Positions 40,835 through 49,414 of a stretch of 64,000 nucleotides of DNA are shown here, piece by piece. Location: NCBI RefSeq assembly GCF_003014655.1, contig NZ_PYAT01000002.1, forward strand, positions 310,001 to 374,000, written 5' to 3'. The position numbers were made by a program, and so were the translations under genes. Every line of letters begins with the position of its first letter. Position 1 is the first letter of the stretch. The notes below the pieces were generated by a model. It made no database searches, was not told the DNA's origin, and saw only the letters and a list, made by a program, of their open reading frames with translations. Source of the stretch: Planomicrobium soli. GTDB taxonomy: Bacteria > Bacillota > Bacilli > Bacillales_A > Planococcaceae.

Positions 40835-42307
40835 TTATTTTAATCCTTCAATAAACGGACCGTAATCGCGCGGAGTATGCTGGACCGAAATCCACTTCAT
40901 CGTCGTGAATTCCTCCAACACCCAATCCCCGTTGAAACGGCCGAGCCCGGATTCTTTCTCGCCGCCAAACGGCACATGGGCTTCATCGTTGACCGGCTGG
41001 TCGTTGACGTGGATCATTCCTGTATAAACTTTATGCGCAAGCTTCGTGCCGCGTTCAATATTGGTGGAATGGATTGCCCCGCTCAAGCCATACGGGAAAG
41101 CATTGACCATATCTGCCGCTTCCTGGTCGCTGTCAAACGGAATCAATATAGCGACAGGCCCAAAGATTTCATTTTCGGCAATCGGCATGCTGTTTGTTCC
41201 GCCACCCAAAACGGTCGGCTGCAAAACATTGCCATCCCGCTCTCCGCCCAGAAGAACTTCTGCGCCTTGTTCGACACTTGCTTTGATGTCGTCCATAATG
41301 CGGTCAACTTGGCCGCTGTTGATAAGCGGCCCGACATGCGTATCTTGGTCGGCCGGGTTGCCATATTTCAGTTTCTTCGCCCGTTCGACAAACAACTTGG
41401 CAAATTCATCATAGCGGTCCTTGTGGACAAGGATTCGATTGGTCGCCATACAGATTTGCCCTTGATGGTAAAACTTACCGAAGAGCGCTGAATCGACTGC
41501 GTAATCAATATCGGCATCATCCAATACTAAAAAGGCATTATTGCCTCCAAGTTCCAAAGCGGTTTTCTTCAAGCTGCCGCCTGCCAGTTCGCCAATGTGC
41601 TTGCCGACCGGCGTTGAGCCGGTAAAAGAGATCAAGCGAGGAATCGGGTGTTTGACGATGTCGTCCCCGATTTCCGATCCGCGGCCGACAATGACATTCA
41701 GCAACCCTTTTGGCAAGCCCGCCGCTTCGAAAATGCTGGCGAAGATCAAGCCGCCTGTGACCGGCGTATCCGTCGCCGGCTTAATGACTACGCCGTTACC
41801 AGTCGCCAGTGCCGGAGCAACAGAGCGCATCGCCAAATGGAACGGGAAGTTCCAAGGACTGATAACGCCGATAACGCCAATCGGGTTGCGGTAGATGCGG
41901 TTTTCCTTTCCAGCTGTTTGCGACGGCAGGATTTTCCCTTCCATCTTAAACGGGAACGTCGCCACTTCTTTTACAACGTTCAAAGCCGCGCCGAATTCAG
42001 TCGCCGCTTTCATATACGTGCTGCCTGCTTCTTTGATCAGCCAGTCAATGATCAGTTCTTTGTTTTCGCTCATCACGTCTACAACTTTTTCCAAAACCGC
42101 GCGCTTGTTTTGTGGAAGTTCATTCACCCATTCCGCTTGCGCTTTTGCCGCAGCTTGATAAGCGCGATCCAAATCTTCTTTGTCCGCCGCTTGAATGGTA
42201 ACGAGTTCCTCTCCTGAAAACGGATTCGTGTTTTTCATCATATTTTCGCTTGATCCATTTTGCCATTGTCCATCAAAATAAAGCTTTGTAAAGTCCGTGT
42301 TTATCAT
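40835..42307 (-). CDS. NAD(P)-dependent aldehyde dehydrogenase
   Basis: 490 aa. Catalytic Cys in FYHQGQICMATNR (about 291), Glu in KKTALELGGNN (about 257), cofactor loop FTGSTPVGKHIG (about 234), and ISPWNFPFHLAMR near 149. Closest in look to benzaldehyde/vanillin dehydrogenase-type enzymes such as B. subtilis YfmT, so an aromatic or general aldehyde is likely. AAAAGGAGAGG precedes the start. A hairpin-rich element lies upstream, separating it from the SDR gene. Confidence 0.9.
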   Translation of the reverse strand: MINTDFTKLYFDGQWQNGSSENMMKNTNPFSGEELVTIQAADKEDLDRAYQAAAKAQAEWVNELPQNKRAVLEKVVDVMSENKELIIDWLIKEAGSTYMKAATEFGAALNVVKEVATFPFKMEGKILPSQTAGKENRIYRNPIGVIGVISPWNFPFHLAMRSVAPALATGNGVVIKPATDTPVTGGLIFASIFEAAGLPKGLLNVIVGRGSEIGDDIVKHPIPRLISFTGSTPVGKHIGELAGGSLKKTALELGGNNAFLVLDDADIDYAVDSALFGKFYHQGQICMATNRILVHKDRYDEFAKLFVERAKKLKYGNPADQDTHVGPLINSGQVDRIMDDIKASVEQGAEVLLGGERDGNVLQPTVLGGGTNSMPIAENEIFGPVAILIPFDSDQEAADMVNAFPYGLSGAIHSTNIERGTKLAHKVYTGMIHVNDQPVNDEAHVPFGGEKESGLGRFNGDWVLEEFTTMKWISVQHTPRDYGPFIEGLK

Positions 42308-42374
42308 TCGGTAAACCTCTCCTTTTGGTCTGTATAAGTTGAACTAACAATCTTTCACTATTGATATTCCACAA

Positions 42375-42650
42375 AACAGCTGCGAAGCCATTGGGCGAAG
42401 TTTTTTCGGTCAATGGCTTTGCGACGAAGCGCGCAGCGATGCAGGAGCATATGTTTTTAATGCCGCAGGCGTCTCCGCTGTTTTGCTCCATATCTAATAT
42501 AGCCCTGCAAAAACTGTTAGAGTTTCCTGGTTTCAATGAGCTTACCCAGCGCCGGCGCGTCCAGGGGCTAGACGGAGCTATGAGACGAGTGGTCTTCTCG
42601 GCTCATAGCGGGAGTCATGCCCAAAGCGCCCGAAGCGGTATATGAAATGA
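42375..42650. repeat. GC-rich hairpin-rich intergenic element
   Basis: Fills most of the 373-bp gap between the SDR and aldehyde dehydrogenase genes. The segment GCGCAGCGATGCAGGAGCA (about 42430-42450) is the inverse of part of the element at 17578-17610. A GCTATGAG/CTCATAGC hairpin lies near 42570-42607. Related sequence in two distant gaps marks a dispersed family. No gene is called here. Confidence 0.6.
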
Positions 42651-42680
42651 TGATTCTTAAGTTCAACTTATCTAGCATTA

Positions 42681-43421
42681 TTAGTTTGGCTGTTGCCGTG
42701 GCCGAATCAGGATTTCATTAACGTCTACATGCGCCGGCTGCTCTACCGCATAAACGATTGCCCGCGCAATATCTGTCGCTTGCAGGGGTTCCATGGCGCT
42801 TCTGCTTCTGAAATTAGAAAGAACGTCTTCGTCGGTTATCGTATTCCGAAGTTCAGTCTCAACCGCACCTGGAGAAACGATTGTTGCGCGGATATTCAGC
42901 TGAGGGTCGATTTCTTTCCTTAATCCCTCTGTGATGGCACGTACCGCAAACTTCGTTCCGCTGTAAACGGCGCTTCCCGGTGATACGACATGTCCTGCAA
43001 CTGAGGCGACATTGATAATATGCCCTTCTTTTTGTTCTTCCATATGAGGAAGAACAGCCGCAATCCCATACAGGACCCCTTTAATATTCACATCAACCAT
43101 CCGGTCCCATTCATCGATTTTCAATTTGTTCAAATAAGACAGCGGCATCAGCCCAGCATTGTTGACAAGAACATTGATCTGCCCGAAATGCTCAAGGGCC
43201 GCTTCTGCCAATGCTTTCATCTCAGCGGCAGAAGTCACGTCGGTCACTTTATACTCAGCCCGTCCGCCCGCTTTCTCGATTTCTTTTTTCAACTCGATCA
43301 AACGGTCTTCCCGCCGGGCCGCCAGCATGACGCCAAATCCTTTTTTCGCCATTTCTCTAGCCGTTGCTTGTCCAATTCCACTGCTCGCACCTGTAATGAT
43401 TGCCGATTTCACTTTCTCCAT
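42681..43421 (-). CDS. Short-chain dehydrogenase/reductase
   Basis: 246 aa classical SDR. TGASSGIGQATAREM (about 10-24), NNAG (about 86), catalytic Ser in NVASVAGHVVSPGS and YSGTKFA (YxxxK, about 153-159), and IVSPGAVETELR (about 185). NADP preference is suggested by AARREDRL after beta-2. The substrate is unknown. AGAT-rich leader with GGAGATGGC before the ATG. Divergent from the CurA-like reductase gene. Confidence 0.9.
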   Translation of the reverse strand: MEKVKSAIITGASSGIGQATAREMAKKGFGVMLAARREDRLIELKKEIEKAGGRAEYKVTDVTSAAEMKALAEAALEHFGQINVLVNNAGLMPLSYLNKLKIDEWDRMVDVNIKGVLYGIAAVLPHMEEQKEGHIINVASVAGHVVSPGSAVYSGTKFAVRAITEGLRKEIDPQLNIRATIVSPGAVETELRNTITDEDVLSNFRSRSAMEPLQATDIARAIVYAVEQPAHVDVNEILIRPRQQPN

Positions 43422-43638
43422 CTACAGCCATCTCCATTTCTGTCAGTAGACTTTAAAAATTCATGCCACTCTTTCTGTACCCTTCTCTGAACGGGGCTAA
43501 AACTAAAGGGGATCCACTCAAAACTGATATGGGAGAACTATCCATATCCGTTGACCTTCTTTCTTCCTGAGTGTTACGCTTTGCTCGAGTGCTCCGTTCG
43601 TTTGTAAAAATTAATAAATTATTTGAGGAGGAATTGCA

Positions 43639-44664
43639 TTGGTTCCAACAAAGCAAAAAGAAATCCATTTGGCGAACCGCCCGAAAGGCATGCCAACGAA
43701 CGATGATTTTGAATTTGTCGAACAAGACATCCCTACACTTGAAGAAAACCAAGTTTTACTGCGCACGCTCTATCTATCGGTCGATCCGTATATGCGCGGA
43801 CGCATGCAGGATGCCAAATCCTATATTGCGCCGTTTCAGCTGCATAAAGCGATTGTCGGCGGAGGAATAGCGGAAGTGGTCGAATCGCGATCAGAAAAAT
43901 TCAAGCAAGGCGACATTGTCACCGGAAGCTTGAAATGGGCTGAATACAGCCGGATGAGCGACCAGAAAGTCCGTAAAATCGATCCAGCTTCAGCGCCTGT
44001 TACAACGCATCTGGGTATTCTCGGCATGACCGGGCTTACTGCCTATTTCGGCTTGCTTGATATCGGCAAACCGCAGCCTGGTGAAACGGTCGTCGTTTCC
44101 GGAGCAGCGGGCGCTGTCGGTTCGGCAGTTGGACAAATCGCAAAAATTAAAGGCACCCGCGTCGTCGGCATTGCCGGCAGCGACGAAAAAATCGCTTTCT
44201 TAAAAGAGGAACTCGGATTTGACGAAGCGGTCAATTATAAAAAAGAAACATTTGCCGAGGACTTGGCAAATGCTGTGCCAAACGGAGTTGATGTATATTT
44301 TGACAACGTCGGCGGTCCCGTCACCGATGAAGTGTTCAAGCTGTTGAACACGAATGCCCGCATTCCTTTATGCGGAGCAATTTCTTCTTATAATAAAGAA
44401 GAAGATCTCGGCCCTCGTCTTCAATCCTATATGATAAAAACGAGCGCATTGATGAAAGGCTTTACCGTCGGCAATTACGCGGCCGACTTTGAAAACGGTT
44501 CGAAACAACTTGCCGCTTGGCTCCAAGAAGGCAAACTGAAATACGAAGAAACGATTGTTGAAGGCTTCGACAAAACTCCGGATGCGTTTCTCGACCTTTT
44601 CAAAGGAACCAATATTGGCAAACTGCTCGTCAAAGTGGCTGACCCGGAATATGCCAAGTTATAA
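43639..44664 (+). CDS. NADP-dependent alkenal/one oxidoreductase (CurA/YfmJ-like)
   Basis: 341 aa, zinc-free MDR superfamily. SVDPYMRGRMQDAKSY (about 49-64) and the cofactor motif VVVSGAAGAVGSAVGQIAK (about 153-171) identify the leukotriene-B4-dehydrogenase/CurA group, which reduces alpha,beta-unsaturated carbonyl compounds. The start is TTG (43639-43641), with GAGGAGG 9 nt upstream; no ATG is suitably placed. Adjacent aldehyde dehydrogenase and SDR genes suggest a local carbonyl-detoxification set, though in separate transcripts. Confidence 0.9.
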   Translation: MVPTKQKEIHLANRPKGMPTNDDFEFVEQDIPTLEENQVLLRTLYLSVDPYMRGRMQDAKSYIAPFQLHKAIVGGGIAEVVESRSEKFKQGDIVTGSLKWAEYSRMSDQKVRKIDPASAPVTTHLGILGMTGLTAYFGLLDIGKPQPGETVVVSGAAGAVGSAVGQIAKIKGTRVVGIAGSDEKIAFLKEELGFDEAVNYKKETFAEDLANAVPNGVDVYFDNVGGPVTDEVFKLLNTNARIPLCGAISSYNKEEDLGPRLQSYMIKTSALMKGFTVGNYAADFENGSKQLAAWLQEGKLKYEETIVEGFDKTPDAFLDLFKGTNIGKLLVKVADPEYAKL

Positions 44665-44673
44665 CGAGATAAA

Positions 44674-44700
44674 AAAACCCGTCATTTTATGACGGGTTTT
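44674..44700 (+). terminator. Terminator of the CurA-like gene
   Basis: AAAACCCGTCAT/ATGACGGGTTTT with a 3-nt loop, then CTTCTC; 10 nt after the stop. Confidence 0.9.
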
Positions 44701-44857
44701 CTTCTCATATGATTTTGTTACAGGCTTTTTAGTAATTTCTTTTAAAGAAAGGAATTAGCGGTGATTTTTCTGAGTTTGGATTATAATGGAACATAACAAA
44801 CCCATTCTTGGTCTATGTCACGAGTACACAAGTCTGAATCCACTTGGAGGAGATGTT

Positions 44858-45328
44858 ATGACCGAAGAACAGTTGCTGGATGTAAAAGATGACCGCACTT
44901 ATTTTGTGTATCTTACGAACCGGCAAAATCCATTTTCCATGTTCGAACGGAACATAGCAGATATTTTAGAACGGATGCATGATGAAATTGAGACAGGCTC
45001 CACCAACCTTTGGGTCATGAAACGCATCGGCATTGTCCATTGCCCGGAAACCCTATCTTATTTTCCGGATAATGAATTGATCGTCGAAGGTAAAACCATT
45101 TACGACAAGCCGCAGGAACAACCTTATTTAACTTTCTTATTCTCCAAAAATGTACCGGCTTCTCCAAGTTTGCTTTCCTCGCATGAGGCGATTGCTCATC
45201 ATGCGTCGTTTGAAAACGCAGCCGAATTTTCTGCAGAAAAAATTCAATCGATGAAGTTGCGCCATCCGGAACTCGAATTCTCAATCTTGTGCGCTAAACT
45301 GCTTTATGACATCGATTGGCATCAATAA
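44858..45328 (+). CDS. Hypothetical protein
   Basis: 156 aa, soluble, no motif I recognise. Notable blocks are RTYFVYLTNRQNPFSMFERN (about 12-31), HCPETLSYFPDNELIVEGK (about 60-78) and HPELEFSILCAKLLYDIDW at the C-terminus. The ATG at 44858 is preferred to an in-frame ATG 24 codons earlier, because GGAGGAGA lies 7 nt before it. Followed by a strong terminator and array F. Confidence 0.7.
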   Translation: MTEEQLLDVKDDRTYFVYLTNRQNPFSMFERNIADILERMHDEIETGSTNLWVMKRIGIVHCPETLSYFPDNELIVEGKTIYDKPQEQPYLTFLFSKNVPASPSLLSSHEAIAHHASFENAAEFSAEKIQSMKLRHPELEFSILCAKLLYDIDWHQ

Positions 45329-45376
45329 AAAGGTGAGCGCTGGCTTGTTTTTCAACAAGCAGCAGCTCACCTTTTT
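45327..45376. terminator. Bidirectional terminator
   Basis: AAAAAGGTGAGC/GCTCACCTTTTT outer stem with inner CTTGTT/AACAAG pairing. Lies directly after the stop of the hypothetical gene. Confidence 0.9.
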
Positions 45377-45402
45377 GTGTAGTCGCTTACCAAAATTTTC
45401 TT

Positions 45403-45516
45403 CATGAAGTTTTTTTGTTCTTTCATGAAGTTTTTCCGTTCTTACATGATTTATTAAAGCATTCACATGAACTTTCAAAACCGTTACATGAACCATTTCA
45501 CTTCTAACATGATAAA
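45403..45516. repeat. 21-nt phased array F (5-6 units)
   Basis: CATG units start at 45403, 45424, 45445, 45466, 45487 and 45508; the sixth runs into the stop codon of the LLM gene. The minus-strand heptad frame is open (HVRTEKLHERTKKLHEENF). It lies between converging genes. Confidence 0.82.
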
Positions 45517-46515
45517 CTACAACCGAAACGCTTGTGCCAAGAGTTCAATCTCATTCATCCGGCTGTCTGCTCCGGCAATGCTTGGAATAACCGTAATCTC
45601 ATCCGCTGCATAGATTGCAGCGATTCGCTCGATTTCCCCTTTAACATATGCAGCATCTCCAACAATCATCCGTTTTCGGTTGCGAGTTACTCTTTCTTGT
45701 TCCGACGCACTGAAACCTCGTTTCTTCGCCGTTTCAATGGATGGGTAATACGGCGGCGGTGTAGCCGACTCCACAAACAGCAGCCATAAGTCGAACGCCT
45801 TGGCGAGATCTTCCGCCTGCTCCGCCGTCTCTGCGACAATTGCAAAAACCGCAATCATCACTTTCGGCTCATCCAATAACTTAGATGGTTGAAAATGCTT
45901 CCGGTAAGCATCGACCGCTTCTACGCCCGCAATAGACGGCTTAGCGAAATGCGCATAAGCAAATGCCATCCCGTTGGCTGCAGCGATTTCCGCACTTTCT
46001 CCGCCGGTTCCAAGCATCCACATCTCCGGCGCCGTTTCCGTAATCGGTGTGGCAATCAATTCCTGAAAGCGATGCTCGGTTATTTTGTCGTCGGTGAAAT
46101 ATTTTTGCAGATCCTGCACTTGCTGCTCGTAGGAAATCTTAATTCCTTTCGACTCGTTCAGCGCCTGGTTCACTATCCGGAAACTCCGCGAACGCCCGAT
46201 TCCAAGATCGATCCGGTTCGGATGGAGCGCTTCAAGCATCCGGAAATTCTCCGCTACTTTATACGGGCTGTAATTCGGCAGCATCACGCCGCCAGATCCA
46301 ATGCGGATGTTCTTTGTTGATGTCGCCAAATGCATCATCAGCATTTCCGGCGTACTGCCCGCAACAGAAAATACCTGGTGATGCTCCGCCACCCAAAACC
46401 GATGATAGCCAAGAGCCTCTGCCCGCTGCGCCAGCTGCGTCGTTTGCAGCAGCGCCTCTCTCGCCGTTCCGCCCTCATCAATCGGGGAATAATCCAAAAT
46501 ATTCAATACAACCAT
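45517..46515 (-). CDS. LLM-class flavin-dependent oxidoreductase (MsnO8-like)
   Basis: 332 aa luciferase-like monooxygenase. N-terminal LDYSPIDEGGTAREAL, HRFWVAEHHQVFSVAGSTPE (about 38-57), GSGGVMLPNYSPYKVAE (about 77-93) and the FMN/phosphate-side GTGGESAEIAAANGM (about 170) are typical of the MsnO8/YtbJ-type group. Uses FMNH2 from a partner reductase or a bound flavin; substrate unknown. AAGGAGGACA precedes the ATG. Its stop codon touches array F. Confidence 0.88.
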   Translation of the reverse strand: MVVLNILDYSPIDEGGTAREALLQTTQLAQRAEALGYHRFWVAEHHQVFSVAGSTPEMLMMHLATSTKNIRIGSGGVMLPNYSPYKVAENFRMLEALHPNRIDLGIGRSRSFRIVNQALNESKGIKISYEQQVQDLQKYFTDDKITEHRFQELIATPITETAPEMWMLGTGGESAEIAAANGMAFAYAHFAKPSIAGVEAVDAYRKHFQPSKLLDEPKVMIAVFAIVAETAEQAEDLAKAFDLWLLFVESATPPPYYPSIETAKKRGFSASEQERVTRNRKRMIVGDAAYVKGEIERIAAIYAADEITVIPSIAGADSRMNEIELLAQAFRL

Positions 46516-46644
46516 AATGTCCTCCTTGCTGGTTCCACTCGTTTATCGGATACATACATTCTCAAGAATAAGTGTATCACTCCTAAACAAAATAAAAAGC
46601 GATGCAACTTTGCGGAACAGCGAAGCGGCTGCCAATATTTTCTT

Positions 46645-46749
46645 CATAAACTTTTTTTACTCTTACATGAACTCTTCTATCCCCTACAAGCATTTCCAAT
46701 GCTCTTTCATGACGAACCAAGCGTTCTACGTAAACTCCGCACTATCACA
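46645..46749. repeat. 21-nt phased array G (5 units)
   Basis: Units start at 46645, 46666, 46687, 46708 and 46729. Headed by GGCTGCCAATATTTTCTT (46628-46644 region), nearly identical to the head of array E 14.6 kb away. Minus-strand heptad frame open, with VHVRVKKVYEENIGS. It lies upstream of the LLM gene. Confidence 0.8.
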
Positions 46750-46780
46750 CATAGCCATCCTACTAAAAATCAACAAAAAA

Positions 46781-46804
46781 AGCCGACTCCATATAGAGTC
46801 GGCT
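46781..46804 (-). terminator. Terminator of the aldo/keto reductase gene
   Basis: Minus-strand AGCCGACTC/GAGTCGGCT stem with a 6-nt loop, then TTTTTTT; 9 nt after the stop. Confidence 0.92.
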
Positions 46805-46813
46805 CCATCCATC

Positions 46814-47797
46814 TTAATAAGGCCCGCGAATTTCCGGACGCACTTCTGCAGCATAAAACTGTTCCAGCCGCGCAAGCTCTTCTTCCGAGAAAGGCGCTGC
46901 ATTCAATGCCTGCAAGTTGTCTTCCACTTGCTTAACATTTTTGAATCCTGGAATAACAGAAGAAACTGCTTCATGTTCCAAAATCCATTTCAGCGCGGCA
47001 CGTGTGCGGTTGCCTCGCTCTTCTTCAATCCACGCCAATTTATCGCTCAATTCGACGCCTTTTTTGAATTCCAATCCGGCAAACGTTTCACCGACATTAA
47101 AGGCGGCTCCGTCGCGGTTGAAATTGCGGTGGTCGTCTTCTTCAAACTGCGAATCCACTTTGAACTTCCCAGTCAGCAAGCCGCTCGCCAATGGAACGCG
47201 CGCTAGAATGCCGACCCCTTTTTCCTGGGCTTTAGGGAACAGTTCTTCTATCGGCTTTTGGCGGAACATGTTGAAGATCACCTGGAGGCTGCTGACATTC
47301 GGGTTTTCCAAGCACAACAAGCCTTCTTCCACCGTTTCAACACTAACGCCGTAATAGCGGATTTTCCCTTGTTCTTTTAAACGGTTTAATACGTCAAACA
47401 CTTGTCCGTCTCTTAAAATCTCAATCGGCGGGCAATGAATCTGGAACAAGTCGATTTGTTCGCGCCCGAGCCGTCTCAAGCTATCTTCTGCATATTTCGT
47501 GACGCTTTCCATCGAATACGTCGCAGGATCGTAAATGTCCCCAGCCCGGCAGAATTTCGTCGCAATGTGAATTTCGGAATGTTTTCCTTTTGTCGCTTTT
47601 GCAAGCAGTTCTTCGGCATGGCCGTCTCCGTAAACATCCGCCGTATCAAAGAAGTTAACGCCATTGTCCATCGCATAATCCAGAGCCCGCAGCGATTCCT
47701 GATCGTCTGTCGAACCCCACGATCCACCGATTGCCCATGTGCCGAAGCTCAGTTCACTTACCTTCATGTCCGTCTTGCCGATTTGGCGATAATTCAT
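46814..47797 (-). CDS. Aldo/keto reductase
   Basis: 327 aa. Catalytic tetrad visible: Asp and Tyr in FFDTADVYGDGHAEE (about 48-62), Lys in IATKFC (about 77), His in FQIHCPP (about 120). NADP-site blocks GVGILARVPLASGLLTGKF and VSSVIPGFKNVKQVEDN follow. Resembles the AKR11/YhdN-like bacterial group; substrate unknown. The ATG at 47795-47797 follows GGGGTG, so an in-frame start 20 codons upstream is not used. A terminator separates it from xylB, so it is probably not part of the xylose operon. Confidence 0.88.
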   Translation of the reverse strand: MNYRQIGKTDMKVSELSFGTWAIGGSWGSTDDQESLRALDYAMDNGVNFFDTADVYGDGHAEELLAKATKGKHSEIHIATKFCRAGDIYDPATYSMESVTKYAEDSLRRLGREQIDLFQIHCPPIEILRDGQVFDVLNRLKEQGKIRYYGVSVETVEEGLLCLENPNVSSLQVIFNMFRQKPIEELFPKAQEKGVGILARVPLASGLLTGKFKVDSQFEEDDHRNFNRDGAAFNVGETFAGLEFKKGVELSDKLAWIEEERGNRTRAALKWILEHEAVSSVIPGFKNVKQVEDNLQALNAAPFSEEELARLEQFYAAEVRPEIRGPY

Positions 47798-47840
47798 TTT
47801 CCGCACCCCACTATTTTTATTTGAATAGATTTCATTATGG

Positions 47841-47874
47841 AATAAGAGCCTCAACACCAGTTGAGGCTCTTATT
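47841..47874. terminator. Terminator after xylB
   Basis: 15-bp perfect stem AATAAGAGCCTCAAC and complement with a 4-nt loop, 9 nt after the xylB stop. Confidence 0.92.
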
Positions 47875-47882
47875 CTATATCC

Positions 47883-49382
47883 TTATTTACGGAATTCTAA
47901 AAGTTTTTTGTTCAACTCTTTCGTTTGTCCGTATACGTTTTGGTAAATAGCGAACAGCTTCCGGTAAGCCGCAACGGCTTCTTCGTTTGGCTGGAACTCT
48001 TTATCTTCCTGCAAAAACGCATCCGCACAGGCTTTCAATGAATCAAACCACTGGCAACCATAAGCAGCAAGCATCGCCGCTCCCATTCCTGGGCCTTGTT
48101 CAGTTGTTAAGCGTACAATTTTCGCATTGAAAATATCCGCCTGCATTTGAAGCCAATCCTCGTTTTGTGCACCGCCGCCGATTGAGACAATCAAATCGAT
48201 CCCTTTGCCGTTTTGGCGGAAGAGTTCAATCGATTCGTTCAATGAGAACGTGATGCCTTCAAGAACTGCACGGGCAAAGTCCTTTCGCTGATGGGAACTG
48301 TCCATGCCGATAAAGCTCGCGCGGATTGCCGCATCTGCATGCGGTGTCCGTTCCCCTACTAGGTAAGGCGTGAACAGCAAGCCGTTCGAACCGGCAGGGA
48401 CCGTTCCGATCTCACCCAATAAGCCGTCGAATGATTCATCAGGCGCGAACGTCTCTTTGAACCACGACAAGCTGTAACCTGCTGCCAACGTGACTCCCAT
48501 TGTATAAAAAGCGTCCGGAGCACCATGATTGAAGTAATGGACCTTGCCGCCAAAGTCTTTATCATCATTCGCCTCATAAGACAACACCACACCGGATGTC
48601 CCGATGCTGCAAAGCGTTTTTCCGTCTTCCAAAATCCCTGCTCCGATTGCGCCGCACGCGTTGTCAGCTCCGCCAGCAAATACGCGCGTCGATTCTGCAA
48701 GGCCGGAAGCGGCCGCAAATTCAGCCGTCACCGTTCCTACTTCCTCATGCGAATAAACAAGCGGTTGGCAAAGCGCTGGATCTAATTCAAGCAGTTCGCA
48801 GAGTTCCGTACTCCACTCTTTTTTGCTGACATCAAGCAGCAAGGTCCCCGCAGCATCGGAAAGTTCCATCTGCAGTCGGCCCGTCATCTTATAACGCAAA
48901 TAATCTTTCGGCAAAACAAAGGCTTTTGCTTTGCTGAAGATTTCGGGTTCAAATTGCTTGACCCATAGAATCTTCGGCAGCGTAAACCCTTCAAGTGCCG
49001 GGTTTTTCGTAATTTGCAATAACCGCTCTTCACCAACCGCTTCATAGATCTGCTGGCATTGTGCGGTTGTCCGCGTATCGTTCCAGAGAATCGCCGGCCG
49101 CAGAACTTCATTGTTTTCATCCAGCAAAACAAGTCCGTGCATCTGCCCTGAAAAACTGATGCCTTCGATATCGCGCACATCACCGTCAAAATCCTTAAGG
49201 AGCTCAACCAGCCCGGAAGTTGTTCCATCTACCCAGTCTTGCGGATTTTGTTCGCTGTACCCAGTTCGTTCTTGAATCAATGGATACGCTTTTGATACGC
49301 TTTTCACCACGGCTCCTTGCTTATCGACGAGCAAAATTTTAACCGCGCTTGTTCCCAGATCCACTCCGATTACATACTTCAT
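47883..49382 (-). CDS. xylB: Xylulokinase
   Basis: 499 aa FGGY kinase. MKYVIGVDLGTSAVK (phosphate-1), SFSGQMHGLVLLD (about 76-88), LWNDTRTTAQCQ (about 100-111), GGADNACGAIGAGI (about 240-253) and SIGGGAQNEDWLQMQADIF near 400. It phosphorylates D-xylulose to xylulose-5-P. 32 nt downstream of xylA and presumably co-transcribed from the XylR/cre-controlled xylA promoter. Confidence 0.94.
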   Translation of the reverse strand: MKYVIGVDLGTSAVKILLVDKQGAVVKSVSKAYPLIQERTGYSEQNPQDWVDGTTSGLVELLKDFDGDVRDIEGISFSGQMHGLVLLDENNEVLRPAILWNDTRTTAQCQQIYEAVGEERLLQITKNPALEGFTLPKILWVKQFEPEIFSKAKAFVLPKDYLRYKMTGRLQMELSDAAGTLLLDVSKKEWSTELCELLELDPALCQPLVYSHEEVGTVTAEFAAASGLAESTRVFAGGADNACGAIGAGILEDGKTLCSIGTSGVVLSYEANDDKDFGGKVHYFNHGAPDAFYTMGVTLAAGYSLSWFKETFAPDESFDGLLGEIGTVPAGSNGLLFTPYLVGERTPHADAAIRASFIGMDSSHQRKDFARAVLEGITFSLNESIELFRQNGKGIDLIVSIGGGAQNEDWLQMQADIFNAKIVRLTTEQGPGMGAAMLAAYGCQWFDSLKACADAFLQEDKEFQPNEEAVAAYRKLFAIYQNVYGQTKELNKKLLEFRK

Positions 49383-49414
49383 AATGACCGCTCTCCTACC
49401 GTTGAAAACTTCTT

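Noticed and set aside
43453-43752. 99-codon minus-strand frame upstream of the SDR gene
   Set aside because: Covers the start of the CurA-like gene on the other strand and has non-protein-like composition.
45281-45496. 71-codon minus-strand frame across array F
   Set aside because: Begins and ends inside the array and the neighbouring terminator and overlaps the 3' end of the convergent gene; no ribosome binding site.
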